Below, in pieces: positions 36,259 through 45,881 of a DNA stretch of 64,000 nucleotides. Under the pieces are notes generated by a model that searched no databases, was not told where the DNA came from, and saw nothing but the letters and a program-made list of their open reading frames with translations. The position numbers were made by a program, and so were the translations under genes. Source of the stretch: Methylomonas rapida (GTDB lineage Bacteria > Pseudomonadota > Gammaproteobacteria > Methylococcales > Methylomonadaceae); contig NZ_CP113517.1 in NCBI RefSeq assembly GCF_024360925.2, positions 4,444,001 to 4,508,000 of the forward strand. Direction: 5' to 3'. Positions within the stretch are counted from its first letter, which is position 1. Each line of letters begins with the position of its first letter.

Positions 36259-38508
36259 ATGCTGCATGTAAACCCAAGCTGGAAAAACTGGCAACTGCTG
36301 ACTGATAAAGGCCGGCAAATCTGGGCATTCAAGCCCCGCTCAAATAATATCAATGAGCATTTACAAAATGCCGATGATATTACAGACCAGGAAATCGCCC
36401 AGTTTGCCGTGGATTTTCAGTTTGAAAAAGCCATCAATCCGAATTCCGGCGACAAGGTCTTCAGGAACGCCGCCATCAATGCCAAGTTCAAGGCATTCGC
36501 CGGCCAGATGCCGCAGGCGGACAACCCCGCACAGCAAAAAGTCATAGCTTCGCTGGTCAAGGGCATGAACTATTTCGCGTGTTTGCAAAGCGAAGACGGG
36601 CATTGGCCCGGTGACTACGGCGGTCCGTTATTCCTGTTGCCCGGCCTGTTGATCGCGTCCTATCTTGCCGATACGCCGTTTCCCAAAGCACACCGGGAAA
36701 TGATGCAGCTTTATTTATTCAATCACCAAAACCAGGACGCCGGGTGGGGCATGCATATCGAAGGCGAATCGACCATGTTCGGCACCGTCATGCAATATGT
36801 GTCCTTGCGCCTTCTGGGTGTCGACAAAGATCATCCGCAACTGGCAAAAGCCCGGACCTGGATCAAGGACAATGGCGGCGCCACCGGCATTCCGTCCTGG
36901 GGAAAATTTTATCTGGCCGTGTTGAACTGTTATGACTGGCAGGGTTTCAACAGCCTGTTTCCGGAAATGTGGTTATTCCCCAAATGGCTGCCGGTGCATC
37001 CCTGGCGTTACTGGTGCCACAGCCGCATGGTGTATCTGCCGATGGCTTATTGCTATGCCGAGCGCATTAAGGCGCCTGAAAATGAGCTGATCTTGTCGTT
37101 GAGAGAAGAAATCTACAGCGAAGATTTCGCCGCCATTGATTGGCCCAAACAGCGCAATGCGGTGTGTGAAAAAGACTGCTACACCACGCCGTCACCGGTA
37201 TTGAAGTGGATGAATTTCTTCACCAATAACTACGAAAAATTCAAATGCGCCTGGTTGCGGAAAAAGTCCACGGACTACATTTTGAGCTATCTGAATGCCG
37301 AGGATGAGCAAACCGACTACATCAACATAGGCCCGGTCAATCAGGCCATCAATTCGATTTGTATCTGGCATGCCTACGGCAAGGATTCAATCCAGTTCAA
37401 AAAACATGTCGAGCGCTGGTATGACTATTTGTGGGTTGCCGAAGACGGCATGAAAATGAACGGCTACAACGGCTCACAGCTTTGGGATACGGCCTTTGCC
37501 AGCCGCGCCATGCTGGAAAGCGACCTGGGCAAACTGTTTCCGGAAACGATTGCCAAAAGCTACCGGTTTATCGAGCTGTCGCAAATCAGAACCGAACACG
37601 CGACTCATGCCGAGTTTTTCCGCCATCCGATGATAGGCAGCTGGCCGTTTTCGACGGCGGAAAACGGCTGGCCGGTGGCGGATTGCACCGCTGAAGGCTT
37701 GAGCGCCACCTTGGCCATTCACCACTCGGGGCTGGTTGAACCCGCGATCGATGAGCAGCGCATCAAGCAGGCCGTCGACGTGATTCTGTCGTATCAAAAT
37801 ACCGATGGCGGCTGGGCGACCTACGAACTGACCCGCGCGCCGAAATGGCTGGAAAAACTCAATCCATCGGAGGTCTTCGCCGACATCATGATCGATTATT
37901 CCTGGACCGAATGCACGGCCGCTTGCGTGATTTCCTTACTGGAAATTCAGGACATTTATCCTGACTTCAAAAACATGGAGATTCGTAAAGCCATTAGCGC
38001 GGGACTCGACTTCATTGTTAAACAACAAAAAGCGGATGGCTCCTGGTATGGCGGCTGGGCGGTCTGTTTCACCTACGCCACCTGGTTTGGGGTGGAAGCG
38101 CTCAGCCGGGCAAAAGGCAAAGGCTATTATGATGACAGAATCATTACGGACAGCATGAATAAAGCCTGTACGTTTTTGCTGGCCAAGCAAAAAGCCGATG
38201 GCGGCTGGGGCGAAACGTTCAAGTCCTGTTCGACCCTGGTCTACAGCGAAGCCAAGTCCTCGCAAGTCGTCAATACCGCCTGGGCCTTGCTGGCATTGAT
38301 GACGGCGGATTTTCCTGATAAAACTGTCATCGAAAAGGGTGTTAATCTGCTACTAAGCCGACAAACCGAACTCGGCGATTGGCCGCAAGAAAATATTTCA
38401 GGTGTTTTTAATTATAACTGCATGATTACCTATGCCAATTATAGGAATATATTCCCCCTCTGGTCATTGAGTCGGTACTATAGCCGTTATGTTAGAAATG
38501 CAGTTTAA
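36259..38508 (+). CDS. osc: Oxidosqualene cyclase (lanosterol synthase type)
   Basis: 749 aa, the size of eukaryotic OSCs and longer than most bacterial squalene-hopene cyclases. The catalytic motif is VADCTAEGL with D475 as general acid, which marks an oxidosqualene rather than a squalene cyclase. QW motifs appear at several places (QNTDGGWATYE, QKADGSWYGGW, QKADGGWGE). Relative to human LSS (C449, V453, D455), the equivalents here are N469, V473 and D475. Val at that position favours lanosterol over cycloartenol, where Ile is found. It starts 138 bp after the NTF2-like gene and is followed 3 bp later by squalene monooxygenase. Confidence 0.95.
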   Translation: MLHVNPSWKNWQLLTDKGRQIWAFKPRSNNINEHLQNADDITDQEIAQFAVDFQFEKAINPNSGDKVFRNAAINAKFKAFAGQMPQADNPAQQKVIASLVKGMNYFACLQSEDGHWPGDYGGPLFLLPGLLIASYLADTPFPKAHREMMQLYLFNHQNQDAGWGMHIEGESTMFGTVMQYVSLRLLGVDKDHPQLAKARTWIKDNGGATGIPSWGKFYLAVLNCYDWQGFNSLFPEMWLFPKWLPVHPWRYWCHSRMVYLPMAYCYAERIKAPENELILSLREEIYSEDFAAIDWPKQRNAVCEKDCYTTPSPVLKWMNFFTNNYEKFKCAWLRKKSTDYILSYLNAEDEQTDYINIGPVNQAINSICIWHAYGKDSIQFKKHVERWYDYLWVAEDGMKMNGYNGSQLWDTAFASRAMLESDLGKLFPETIAKSYRFIELSQIRTEHATHAEFFRHPMIGSWPFSTAENGWPVADCTAEGLSATLAIHHSGLVEPAIDEQRIKQAVDVILSYQNTDGGWATYELTRAPKWLEKLNPSEVFADIMIDYSWTECTAACVISLLEIQDIYPDFKNMEIRKAISAGLDFIVKQQKADGSWYGGWAVCFTYATWFGVEALSRAKGKGYYDDRIITDSMNKACTFLLAKQKADGGWGETFKSCSTLVYSEAKSSQVVNTAWALLALMTADFPDKTVIEKGVNLLLSRQTELGDWPQENISGVFNYNCMITYANYRNIFPLWSLSRYYSRYVRNAV

Positions 38509-38511
38509 AAT

Positions 38512-39933
38512 ATGTACATCAAATCGCGCATTATGAAATCAGAGTTCGATATTTGCATTATCGGCGCAGGCATGGCGGGTGCCACCATTGCGGCTTATCT
38601 GGCCCCCAAGGGCATTAGAATTGCTTTGATAGATCATTCCTACGAAGAAAAAAAACGTATCGTAGGCGAATTACTGCAGCCTGGCGCCGTGTTGTCGCTC
38701 GAGCAAATGGGCCTCAAGCATTTACTGACAGGATTCGAGGCACAGACCGTCGACGGATACGCGCTGCTACAAAACGACGAAAAAACCACCATTTCGTATC
38801 CTTCTCCGTACAAGGGCATGGGCTTGCACAATGGCCAGTTTTTACAACGCATCCGCGCATCCGCCTTGCAGAATGCCACGGTCACGCAAATACAAGGCAA
38901 GGCTTTGCATCTGCTGGAAAATGAACGGAATGAAATCATCGGCGTTAGCTACCGGGAATCGCTGACGTCCCAAATCAAATCGATTCACGCACCCTTGACC
39001 ATTACCAGCGACGGCTTCTTTTCGAATTTTAGAGAGGACCTGACCAATAACGAAAAGACCGTGACGTCTTATTTTATCGGCCTGATCCTGAAAGACTGCG
39101 AAATGCCTTTTCCAAGGCATGGCCATGTGTTTTTATCCGGGCCGACCCCTTTCATTTGTTATCCGATTTCCGATAACGAAGTCCGGCTATTAATCGATTT
39201 TCCCGGCAATCAAATGCCTAGAAAGCAGTTTTTGCAAGCGCACTTGGATGTCAATGTGACGCCGTACATTCCCTCGAGCATGCTTGCCAGTTACCAGCAA
39301 GCCTTGCAGGAAGGGGGATTCAAGGTCATGCCGAACCACTACATGGCGGCAAAACCCATCATCCGTAAAGGCGCGGTGATGTTGGGTGATGCGCTTAACA
39401 TGCGCCACCCATTGACCGGCGGCGGCCTGACCGCGGTATTCTCCGACATCCAGATCTTGAGCAACCATTTATTATCCATGCCCAATTTCGATAACACCGA
39501 TTTGATACACGAAAAAATCGAAGCCTATTACCGCGACAGGCAAAACGCCAATGCCAACCTCAATATACTGGCCAACGCGTTGTACGCGGTGATGTCCAAC
39601 GATTTGCTCAAATCGGCCGTATTCAAATACCTGCAACGCGGCGGAGCAAACGCGCAGGAATCGATTGCTTTTTTGGCCGGGCTTAACAAGAAACATTATT
39701 CCTTGATCAAACAATTCTGTTTTTTGGTGGTATTCGGCGCCGGCAATTTGCTACGTCATAGTATTTTGAATGTTCCCAAAGCGATAAAGCTACTGGCGGA
39801 TGCATTTACCATCATCAAGCCCTTGATAAAAAACGAGCTTCCGTTAGCAGTACTTTTTAATGCGCCACTCGAAAAAATAAAATTCCTAGCTCACGCCGGT
39901 TATGGCTCGAGGCGGCAGGGATGTGATGTTTAA
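38512..39933 (+). CDS. sqmo: Squalene monooxygenase (squalene epoxidase)
   Basis: 473 aa. It makes 2,3-oxidosqualene for the cyclase upstream, with FAD and O2. The Rossmann motif IIGAGMAGATIAAYLA opens the protein, and the family motif GDALNMRHPLTGGGL lies near residue 290. The C-terminal region has hydrophobic helices that fit membrane association. Start is either 38512, 3 bp past the cyclase stop, or ATG 38533 (MKSEFDI), and neither has a clear ribosome site. The local base composition seems richer in A and T than its neighbours, which would suit a transferred osc-sqmo pair, but I have not computed it. Confidence 0.93.
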   Translation: MYIKSRIMKSEFDICIIGAGMAGATIAAYLAPKGIRIALIDHSYEEKKRIVGELLQPGAVLSLEQMGLKHLLTGFEAQTVDGYALLQNDEKTTISYPSPYKGMGLHNGQFLQRIRASALQNATVTQIQGKALHLLENERNEIIGVSYRESLTSQIKSIHAPLTITSDGFFSNFREDLTNNEKTVTSYFIGLILKDCEMPFPRHGHVFLSGPTPFICYPISDNEVRLLIDFPGNQMPRKQFLQAHLDVNVTPYIPSSMLASYQQALQEGGFKVMPNHYMAAKPIIRKGAVMLGDALNMRHPLTGGGLTAVFSDIQILSNHLLSMPNFDNTDLIHEKIEAYYRDRQNANANLNILANALYAVMSNDLLKSAVFKYLQRGGANAQESIAFLAGLNKKHYSLIKQFCFLVVFGAGNLLRHSILNVPKAIKLLADAFTIIKPLIKNELPLAVLFNAPLEKIKFLAHAGYGSRRQGCDV

Positions 39934-40078
39934 CCGCATTTTTCGATCGAGATGATTACGCCATCCATCAGCAGAAGATAGCGCAAGCAACGATACTCCG
40001 CCCTTTTCAAGCGCTAGAGTGGATCATGATAACGCTTGCTCAAACCACTGCCCCCAACCGCCGACCCCATCACCCTTC

Positions 40079-42796
40079 ATGAACATAGCTCTACGTACCG
40101 CTAAAATCGCCGAATTTTGCGCTCGAAATCCGTGGCTGATATTGGGAACAGCCTTGATGCTGTCACTACTGGCCGGTTGGGCAACGCTGCAATTGCCGAT
40201 TCACACGTCGCGTCAGGCCTTGCTGCCACAAAACACTGAAGTGACGCAGCGATTCAACGCGTTCCTGAAAAACTTCGGCGCGGCATCCGATCTGATGGTG
40301 GTTCTGGAAGGGGCGCCACGGGAGGAATTGGAAGCCTTTGCCGACCAACTCGCCGTCAAATTGCGGCAAGAACCCGAGATCGGGCAAGCGACCTCCCGTC
40401 TGGACATGACATTCTTCCTGGATCACGCTTATCTGTTGTTACCTCCAGACGGCCTGGACAAGTTGGCACAACTGGCGAAGCAACCCATCCTCCCGAGCGG
40501 TGGACTCGAAGCCAACCTGAGCCGGGCGTTGGCCTGGAGCAAAGACCATCCTTCGTTGGGCGGAACCGAAACTGATCTACAAACCGCTGAAGCCAGCCTG
40601 AACCTGACGTTATTTTTACTGGACGAATGGCAGCGCTGGTTGTCCGCCGAAACGCTTCCCGCCAGTCTGGACTGGAATAGGCTGCTCGCAAGCCATGGTG
40701 CAAGCGGCATGTCCGACGGCTACTTTGCCTCGCACGATGGCCGCATGCTGTTCTTGTTCGTGCATCCGAAAAATCCTTCGGGCGATTTCCAAAGCCTGGG
40801 ACCCTTCGTCGACAAGGTCAAACTGGTTGCCTCGGCCTTGGCCGAACAAGCCAAAATCGCCGGACGCGTCCCGCCTACCCTGGGTCTGACTGGCCTGCCC
40901 GCGATCGAGTACGAGGAATACGTCAACATTCAAAAGGACGTCAGGATGGTGACAATCACCTCCGCCGGCCTGGTCGCCGCCTTGATCCTGCTGGTTGTCA
41001 GGAGCCTGCGTTGGGCCGTGCTGATTTTCCTGCCCATGGGCTTGGGCGTGCTGTGGAGTTTGGGTCTTGCCCTGATTAGCGTCGGTCACCTGACCATCAT
41101 CACCGCTACCTTGATCGCGATTATGTTCGGCCTGGGGGCGGATTACGGCATCTTCACCTCATCCCGCATCGCCGAAGAGCGAAGACTGGGCAAGCCGTTG
41201 GTGGAAGCCATCGGCATCGGCATCGGCTCATCCTTCATTCCGGTGCTGACGGCAGGCGGCGCCTCGCTGTTGATCTTTGGCGCGTTGATTAGCGTGGACT
41301 TTCCGGGCTTTGCCGAACTGGGCATGGTCGCGGCCACGGGTGTACTGATGGTCTTGCTCAGCACATGGTTGGTGCAACCGGCGCTTTACGCCTTGCTGCC
41401 GCCAAAATTGAAAGCCCTGCCCGCGCCAGCTGGAAATCCCCCGCCGCGTGCTCGCAACTCGAGACAGGCCGGACGCCCCAAGCCAATCGTATTGATTCTC
41501 ACCATAAGCATCGCGATTGCTTGCGCAGTTTTCGGCGGTCTGAAAGGACTGGCCATTCCGTTCGACTACGACGTGCTGGCGATGTTGCCGGTGGATTCCC
41601 AGGCCGCCTATTATCAACGCCGCATGGTGGCGGAAAGCGACTACCAGTCCGAGGTCATCATTTTCACCGCCAAGGACATGACCGAAGCCAGACGTATTCA
41701 TGACGAGGCGGGCAAATTCAAGACGATTGCCCAAGTGCAATCGCCAACCCAGCTGTTTCCCATTGACGCCGACGAACGACTCGGCAAGGCCGTCGACATT
41801 GGCGATTCTTTCGCCCGGACAGACTATCTCAATCAGGTGGCCGAACTTTCCGCCGCGGGCTTGTCGGCAAAATCGTATACGTCATTGCAGGCGCTATTGG
41901 AAAACGCTCCTGCCATTCTGGACGAAGCCCAGGAGCAGGCCTTCTCTGCCGGCCATGCCTCGTTGGTCGAAAGTTTGGAGAAAATCCGCGAACGCCTGTC
42001 GAGCATCTCCGAAAAGCTCGCCGCCGATGGCGAACAAGGCCGGCTGCGTAGCGAAAGTTTCTTGCGCGCCTTGCTATCTGGCGCGGATGCCGGACTCAAA
42101 GTCATCGACGGTTGGCAGCAGGCTAAATCCCTTACCCCTGAACAGTTGCCGCCGGCCCTGCGTGACCGTTTCTTTGCCGCTGACGGCAGTATCGCTGTCT
42201 ATGCCTTCCCGGCAAAAACCGTGTACGATCCGGATAATCTGGCCGCGTTGATACAAGATGTCTATAGCATATCGCCAGAGGCGACCGGCTTTCCGACCAC
42301 TCACCAGGCGTTTTCCAAAGCAGTCGTCGACGGCTTCACCCGCGGAACGCAGCTGGCCTTGGCGCTATGCCTGCTCTGGATCATGCTGGTGACGCGCAGC
42401 ATGCGTGGTTTTACGCTGGCCGCGCTGCCCTTGCTGGTGGGAGGCGGCTGGATGCTGGGACTGATGGCACTGAGCGGCATTCAGTATAATTACGCCAACA
42501 TCGTGGCATTGCCCTTGGTGATCGCGCTGGCAGTGGATTATGGCGTCTGGTTCAGTTACCGCTGGAACGAATTGAAAAATCTGAGCCCCCTGCAAGTCAG
42601 TCTGACTGCCGGCAAGGCCATTGGCCTGGCTGCCGGCACAACCCTGGCCGGCCTGGGAGCCATCACGCTGGCCAGCTACCGGGGCGTGTCCTCTCTGGGC
42701 TTGGGCATCACCATAGGATTATTGTGCTGCCTGGCCGCAACCTTTTTCGTGGCTCCGGCCATCGGACAATTACTGGATTCGAAGAGAAAACCCTGA
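40079..42796 (+). CDS. bstA: RND/MMPL-family sterol transporter BstA-like
   Basis: 905 aa from ATG 40079. An HpnN-type RND protein with a first TM helix (LILGTALMLSLLAGWATLQLP), two large periplasmic domains and two sterol-sensing-like bundles. In TM4 the GLGADYGIFTSSRIAEE motif is present, and its repeat in the second half is ALAVDYGVWFSYRWNE. In M. capsulatus BstA is the inner-membrane part of the sterol transporter that moves sterols toward the outer membrane, with BstB and BstC as partners. Three genes of that type follow in order here, and the enzymes that make the substrate are upstream. The bstB start overlaps its stop by one base. Confidence 0.85.
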   Translation: MNIALRTAKIAEFCARNPWLILGTALMLSLLAGWATLQLPIHTSRQALLPQNTEVTQRFNAFLKNFGAASDLMVVLEGAPREELEAFADQLAVKLRQEPEIGQATSRLDMTFFLDHAYLLLPPDGLDKLAQLAKQPILPSGGLEANLSRALAWSKDHPSLGGTETDLQTAEASLNLTLFLLDEWQRWLSAETLPASLDWNRLLASHGASGMSDGYFASHDGRMLFLFVHPKNPSGDFQSLGPFVDKVKLVASALAEQAKIAGRVPPTLGLTGLPAIEYEEYVNIQKDVRMVTITSAGLVAALILLVVRSLRWAVLIFLPMGLGVLWSLGLALISVGHLTIITATLIAIMFGLGADYGIFTSSRIAEERRLGKPLVEAIGIGIGSSFIPVLTAGGASLLIFGALISVDFPGFAELGMVAATGVLMVLLSTWLVQPALYALLPPKLKALPAPAGNPPPRARNSRQAGRPKPIVLILTISIAIACAVFGGLKGLAIPFDYDVLAMLPVDSQAAYYQRRMVAESDYQSEVIIFTAKDMTEARRIHDEAGKFKTIAQVQSPTQLFPIDADERLGKAVDIGDSFARTDYLNQVAELSAAGLSAKSYTSLQALLENAPAILDEAQEQAFSAGHASLVESLEKIRERLSSISEKLAADGEQGRLRSESFLRALLSGADAGLKVIDGWQQAKSLTPEQLPPALRDRFFAADGSIAVYAFPAKTVYDPDNLAALIQDVYSISPEATGFPTTHQAFSKAVVDGFTRGTQLALALCLLWIMLVTRSMRGFTLAALPLLVGGGWMLGLMALSGIQYNYANIVALPLVIALAVDYGVWFSYRWNELKNLSPLQVSLTAGKAIGLAAGTTLAGLGAITLASYRGVSSLGLGITIGLLCCLAATFFVAPAIGQLLDSKRKP

Positions 42797-43635
42797 TGCG
42801 AAAAACTTACCTGCTCATTCTTGCCTGCTTGCTACCCACCTACGTGGCAACCGCCGCGCCCAATCCCGAAACGATCGTGGTGTGCTACCCCGGCGCCGCC
42901 GTCAATGTCAAAGATGCCAACGGAGCGATGACCTCGATGCTGAGGGTGGTCGAACGCGTCGGCGAATGGCAGGAAAACAGCTTCAACAGCCTTTTCACGA
43001 CCAAAACCGACGAATGCCGGAAACAAATAGCCGAGCAAAATCCAAGGTTCGCCATCACCTCGTTGGGCCTCTATTTGGAATTGCGCAACCAATACAATTG
43101 GCAGCCGGTGGTACAACCCAAGATCAAAGGCCGCACCAGCGAGCGCTACCGGTTAATGGTCCAGAAGGATCAGTATCGGAGTCTGGACGAGTTGAAAGGA
43201 AAGAGCCTGGGCGGTACGGTATTGGAAGAGCCGGCCTTCATCGGCAAGATAGTCTTTGCCGGCAGGTACGATCCCTCGAATTTCTTCGCGCTAAAAAACT
43301 CCAATCAGGCCATCCGGGCTTTGCGTGCGCTGGACAAAGGCGAACTGGATGCGGTCATGTTGAACGAGCAACAATTCGGTGCCTTGGACTCGCTGCATTT
43401 GCAGACGCCTCTGGTAGCTCTCTTCACATCCGAGGAAATCCCGTTGATGGGCGTGGTGGCCAATAGCGCCATGACGACGGCGGAAGAGAGGGCTCGTTTC
43501 GGCAAGGCCCTGGAAGGCATGTGCACCGATGCGGAGGGCAAAAAATTATGCGACCTGTTCGGCGTGGAATCCTTCGTCGGCGCGGATCAGACGGTATTCG
43601 AGCCCATGATCAAGCTGTGGACGGAAGGGAATTAA
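42796..43635 (+). CDS. bstB: Periplasmic sterol-binding protein BstB-like
   Basis: 279 aa from the ATG at 42796, which overlaps the bstA TGA. A cleavable signal (LILACLLPTYVATAA) precedes a PhnD-like periplasmic binding fold: IVVCYPGAAVNV, then LDELKGKSLGGTVLEEPAFIGK and LRALDKGELDAVML. In M. capsulatus, BstB is a periplasmic protein that binds sterols in a cleft. Four Cys residues (near 34, 68, 241 and 249) could form disulphides in the periplasm. The tight spacing to bstC (4 bp) shows one transcript. Confidence 0.83.
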   Translation: MRKTYLLILACLLPTYVATAAPNPETIVVCYPGAAVNVKDANGAMTSMLRVVERVGEWQENSFNSLFTTKTDECRKQIAEQNPRFAITSLGLYLELRNQYNWQPVVQPKIKGRTSERYRLMVQKDQYRSLDELKGKSLGGTVLEEPAFIGKIVFAGRYDPSNFFALKNSNQAIRALRALDKGELDAVMLNEQQFGALDSLHLQTPLVALFTSEEIPLMGVVANSAMTTAEERARFGKALEGMCTDAEGKKLCDLFGVESFVGADQTVFEPMIKLWTEGN

Positions 43636-43639
43636 GGCT

Positions 43640-44440
43640 TTGCGGATATTACCCATCCTTTCGGCGGTCCCGATGATACTCGTTCTGACGAGCTGCGCCG
43701 GCCTACACCAAGACCAGGTCCGGTTCGATCGCCTGACCGACTGTCCTCAACAAACCGCCGCAGACCTGATGGCGCAAGCGCATGAAATCGGTTCGTCCAG
43801 CGAAAACCTAGTCCTGGAATGCGCACTGACCGTCCTTCGCGATACCGCGGATGCAGCGGCGATTCGTAGTGCGCTCGGCGGTCGTATCGCCCTGCTTCTG
43901 GCTGAACGCGAAGTCAACCCCGAAAAACGCGAGAAGCTGGCCGCCGAAGGTGTTCGCTTTGCCGAAGCGGCTTTGGCGCATGGCGGGAATGAAGACGGCG
44001 CGGTGCACTATTATCTGGCAGCCAACCTGGGTTTGGCGGTGCGTGAACATCTCACGCTGGCCGTGGAAAACCTCGATCGGCTGGAAAACGGGATGAAACG
44101 GGCGCTAGCACTATCGCCGGCGATTGACCATGGCGGCCCGCTTCGTCTATTGGGAGCACTCTATCTGCAAGCCCCGCCATGGCCCCAAGGCATAGGCGAC
44201 CTGGACAAGGCCTTGGAATTGCTGAAAAAGGCGGTCGCGGACTACCCCGAACATCCGATCAATCGCTTATTCTATGCGCAGGCGCTTTGGCACGACGGCA
44301 GTGACGCCAGCATGGACCAAGCAAGAGCCGAATTTGCCATGGGGAAAAAGCTATTGGCCGAGGGACAGTGGGGCTACAGCAAGGCCGCCTGGGAAAAAGA
44401 GTTCGCGGCATTTGCCCAGGAATTTATGGAAACCGACTGA
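43640..44440 (+). CDS. bstC: Outer-membrane-associated lipoprotein BstC-like (TatT/TPR family)
   Basis: 266 aa. It begins with TTG at 43640, the only start that keeps the whole lipoprotein signal (ILPILSAVPMILVLTSC). Helical repeats of the TRAP-associated TatT type fill the rest, with LENGMKRALALSPAIDHGGPLRLLGALYLQAPPWPQGIGDLDKALEL as the clearest stretch in the middle. In M. capsulatus BstC is the sterol-binding helical protein near the outer membrane. It ends 152 bp before the convergent pilU. Confidence 0.82.
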   Translation: MRILPILSAVPMILVLTSCAGLHQDQVRFDRLTDCPQQTAADLMAQAHEIGSSSENLVLECALTVLRDTADAAAIRSALGGRIALLLAEREVNPEKREKLAAEGVRFAEAALAHGGNEDGAVHYYLAANLGLAVREHLTLAVENLDRLENGMKRALALSPAIDHGGPLRLLGALYLQAPPWPQGIGDLDKALELLKKAVADYPEHPINRLFYAQALWHDGSDASMDQARAEFAMGKKLLAEGQWGYSKAAWEKEFAAFAQEFMETD

Positions 44441-44592
44441 GCGATGGTATCGTGCAGCCGCCGACGATTGCATCCGTCCCCTTTGGTTTTCTAAGTCAAT
44501 CCGCAAAGCCGAACCATGGCTGGCCGAACTCTCCAAGGCGGTTGCAGAGCGAGCCACCTCGACCCGTCTGCAAAAACCGGTAGGCGCTGCGA

Positions 44593-45750
44593 CTACTGGC
44601 CTTCTTCGCTTTCATCCTCCTCTTTGCTAATCTCTTCCAGCGCCAGCTTATCCAGCAAGCCTCCGGCTTTCGGGGCGGTGGCCGAGCCCAGTCCTTCGCT
44701 GAGATTGATCTTTAATTTCAGGTTGTTGGGCGAGTCGGAGTTGCGCAGGGCTTCTTCCAATGAAATGACGCCGCTTTTGTAAAGCTTCAGCAAATGGCTG
44801 TCGAAGGTCTGCATGCCGATATTCTCGGATTTTTCCATGGCCTCCTTGATCGCGTGCACCTCGCCTTTCTGGATCAAATCGCTGACCAGTTTGGTGCCCA
44901 GCAAAATTTCGATCGCCGCGACACGCTTGCCATCGACGGTTGGCACCAGGCGCTGTGAAACGAAGGCTTGCAGATTCAGCGACAAATCCAACAGCAATTG
45001 ATTGCGGCGCTCCTCCGGAAAGAAATTGATGATTCGATCCAAGGCCTGGTTGGCGTTGTTGGCGTGCAAGGTCGACAGGCACAAATGGCCGGTTTCGGCG
45101 AAGGCCAGGGCATGTTCCATGGTTTCCTGACTGCGAATCTCGCCGATCAAAATCACGTCCGGTGCCTGGCGCAGGGTGTTTTTCAACGCATCCTCGTAAC
45201 TCAAGGTATCGACGCCGACTTCGCGCTGGTTGACCAGTGATTTTTTATGCGGATGCACGTATTCGATCGGGTCTTCGATCGTAATGATGTGCCCGGACGA
45301 GTTGCTGTTGCGATGGTCGATCAAGGCCGCCAGCGAGGTGGATTTGCCGGAACCCGTGCCGCCGACGAACAGAATCAGTCCGCGTTTTTCCATGATCTTG
45401 TCTTTCAGTATCTGCGGCAAACCGAGTACATCGGCATTGGGAATGTCGACCTTGATGTTACGTATCACCAAAGCATAGGAGTTGCGCTGCTTGAAAATAT
45501 TGACCCGAAAACGGCCGATGCCGGGCTCGGAAATGGCCAGATTCATTTCCGGTACATGTTCGAAGCTGCTGCGCTGATCGTTGTCCATAATGGCGTTGGC
45601 GATTTCTTTCAGGCGCTCGTTGGTCAACTTGATGTTTTCTATAGGCTTCAAGGTGCCTTGGAATTTGGCGGCGGGTGGCGCTCCGTTGGTCAAATAAAGG
45701 TCGGAACCGTCGTGCTGCACCAATATTTTCAGATAATCTTTGAATTCCAT
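44593..45750 (-). CDS. pilU: Type IV pilus ATPase PilU
   Basis: 385 aa from ATG 45750. A PilT/PilU-family retraction ATPase: Walker A FVGGTGSGKST, Asp box IIDHRN-type region with HIITIEDPIEYVH, Walker B LIGEIR and the His box LCLSTLHANNA. The C-terminal extension (PKAGGLLDKLALEEISKEED) beyond the ATPase core and its divergence from PilT suit PilU, which assists PilT in pilus retraction. It is separate from the pilBCD genes and converges on bstC. Confidence 0.9.
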   Translation of the reverse strand: MEFKDYLKILVQHDGSDLYLTNGAPPAAKFQGTLKPIENIKLTNERLKEIANAIMDNDQRSSFEHVPEMNLAISEPGIGRFRVNIFKQRNSYALVIRNIKVDIPNADVLGLPQILKDKIMEKRGLILFVGGTGSGKSTSLAALIDHRNSNSSGHIITIEDPIEYVHPHKKSLVNQREVGVDTLSYEDALKNTLRQAPDVILIGEIRSQETMEHALAFAETGHLCLSTLHANNANQALDRIINFFPEERRNQLLLDLSLNLQAFVSQRLVPTVDGKRVAAIEILLGTKLVSDLIQKGEVHAIKEAMEKSENIGMQTFDSHLLKLYKSGVISLEEALRNSDSPNNLKLKINLSEGLGSATAPKAGGLLDKLALEEISKEEDESEEGQ

Positions 45751-45838
45751 GGACAAATGCGGGTATGAGTGAAAGTTACTTCAAGTTTAGAGGAATCGCT
45801 CGCCAAGTTGAAGCCGGTAAAGCCGAGCGGCAATGACG

Positions 45839-45844
45839 TATAAT
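45839..45844 (+). promoter_or_regulatory. Possible -10 box before the MnmA-like gene
   Basis: A perfect TATAAT lies 37 bp upstream of the ATG at 45882, in the 131-bp divergent region shared with pilU. No good -35 box is at the right spacing, so this is only a candidate. Confidence 0.3.
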
Positions 45845-45881
45845 AGAATGTTTTATCTAAAGTACGTGTGTTTTTGCAGTT

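Noticed and set aside
40079..42796. Calling the RND protein hopanoid transporter HpnN
   Set aside because: It is of the same type, but its place after sterol genes and before bstB and bstC homologues fits BstA better. No hopanoid genes are in the window.
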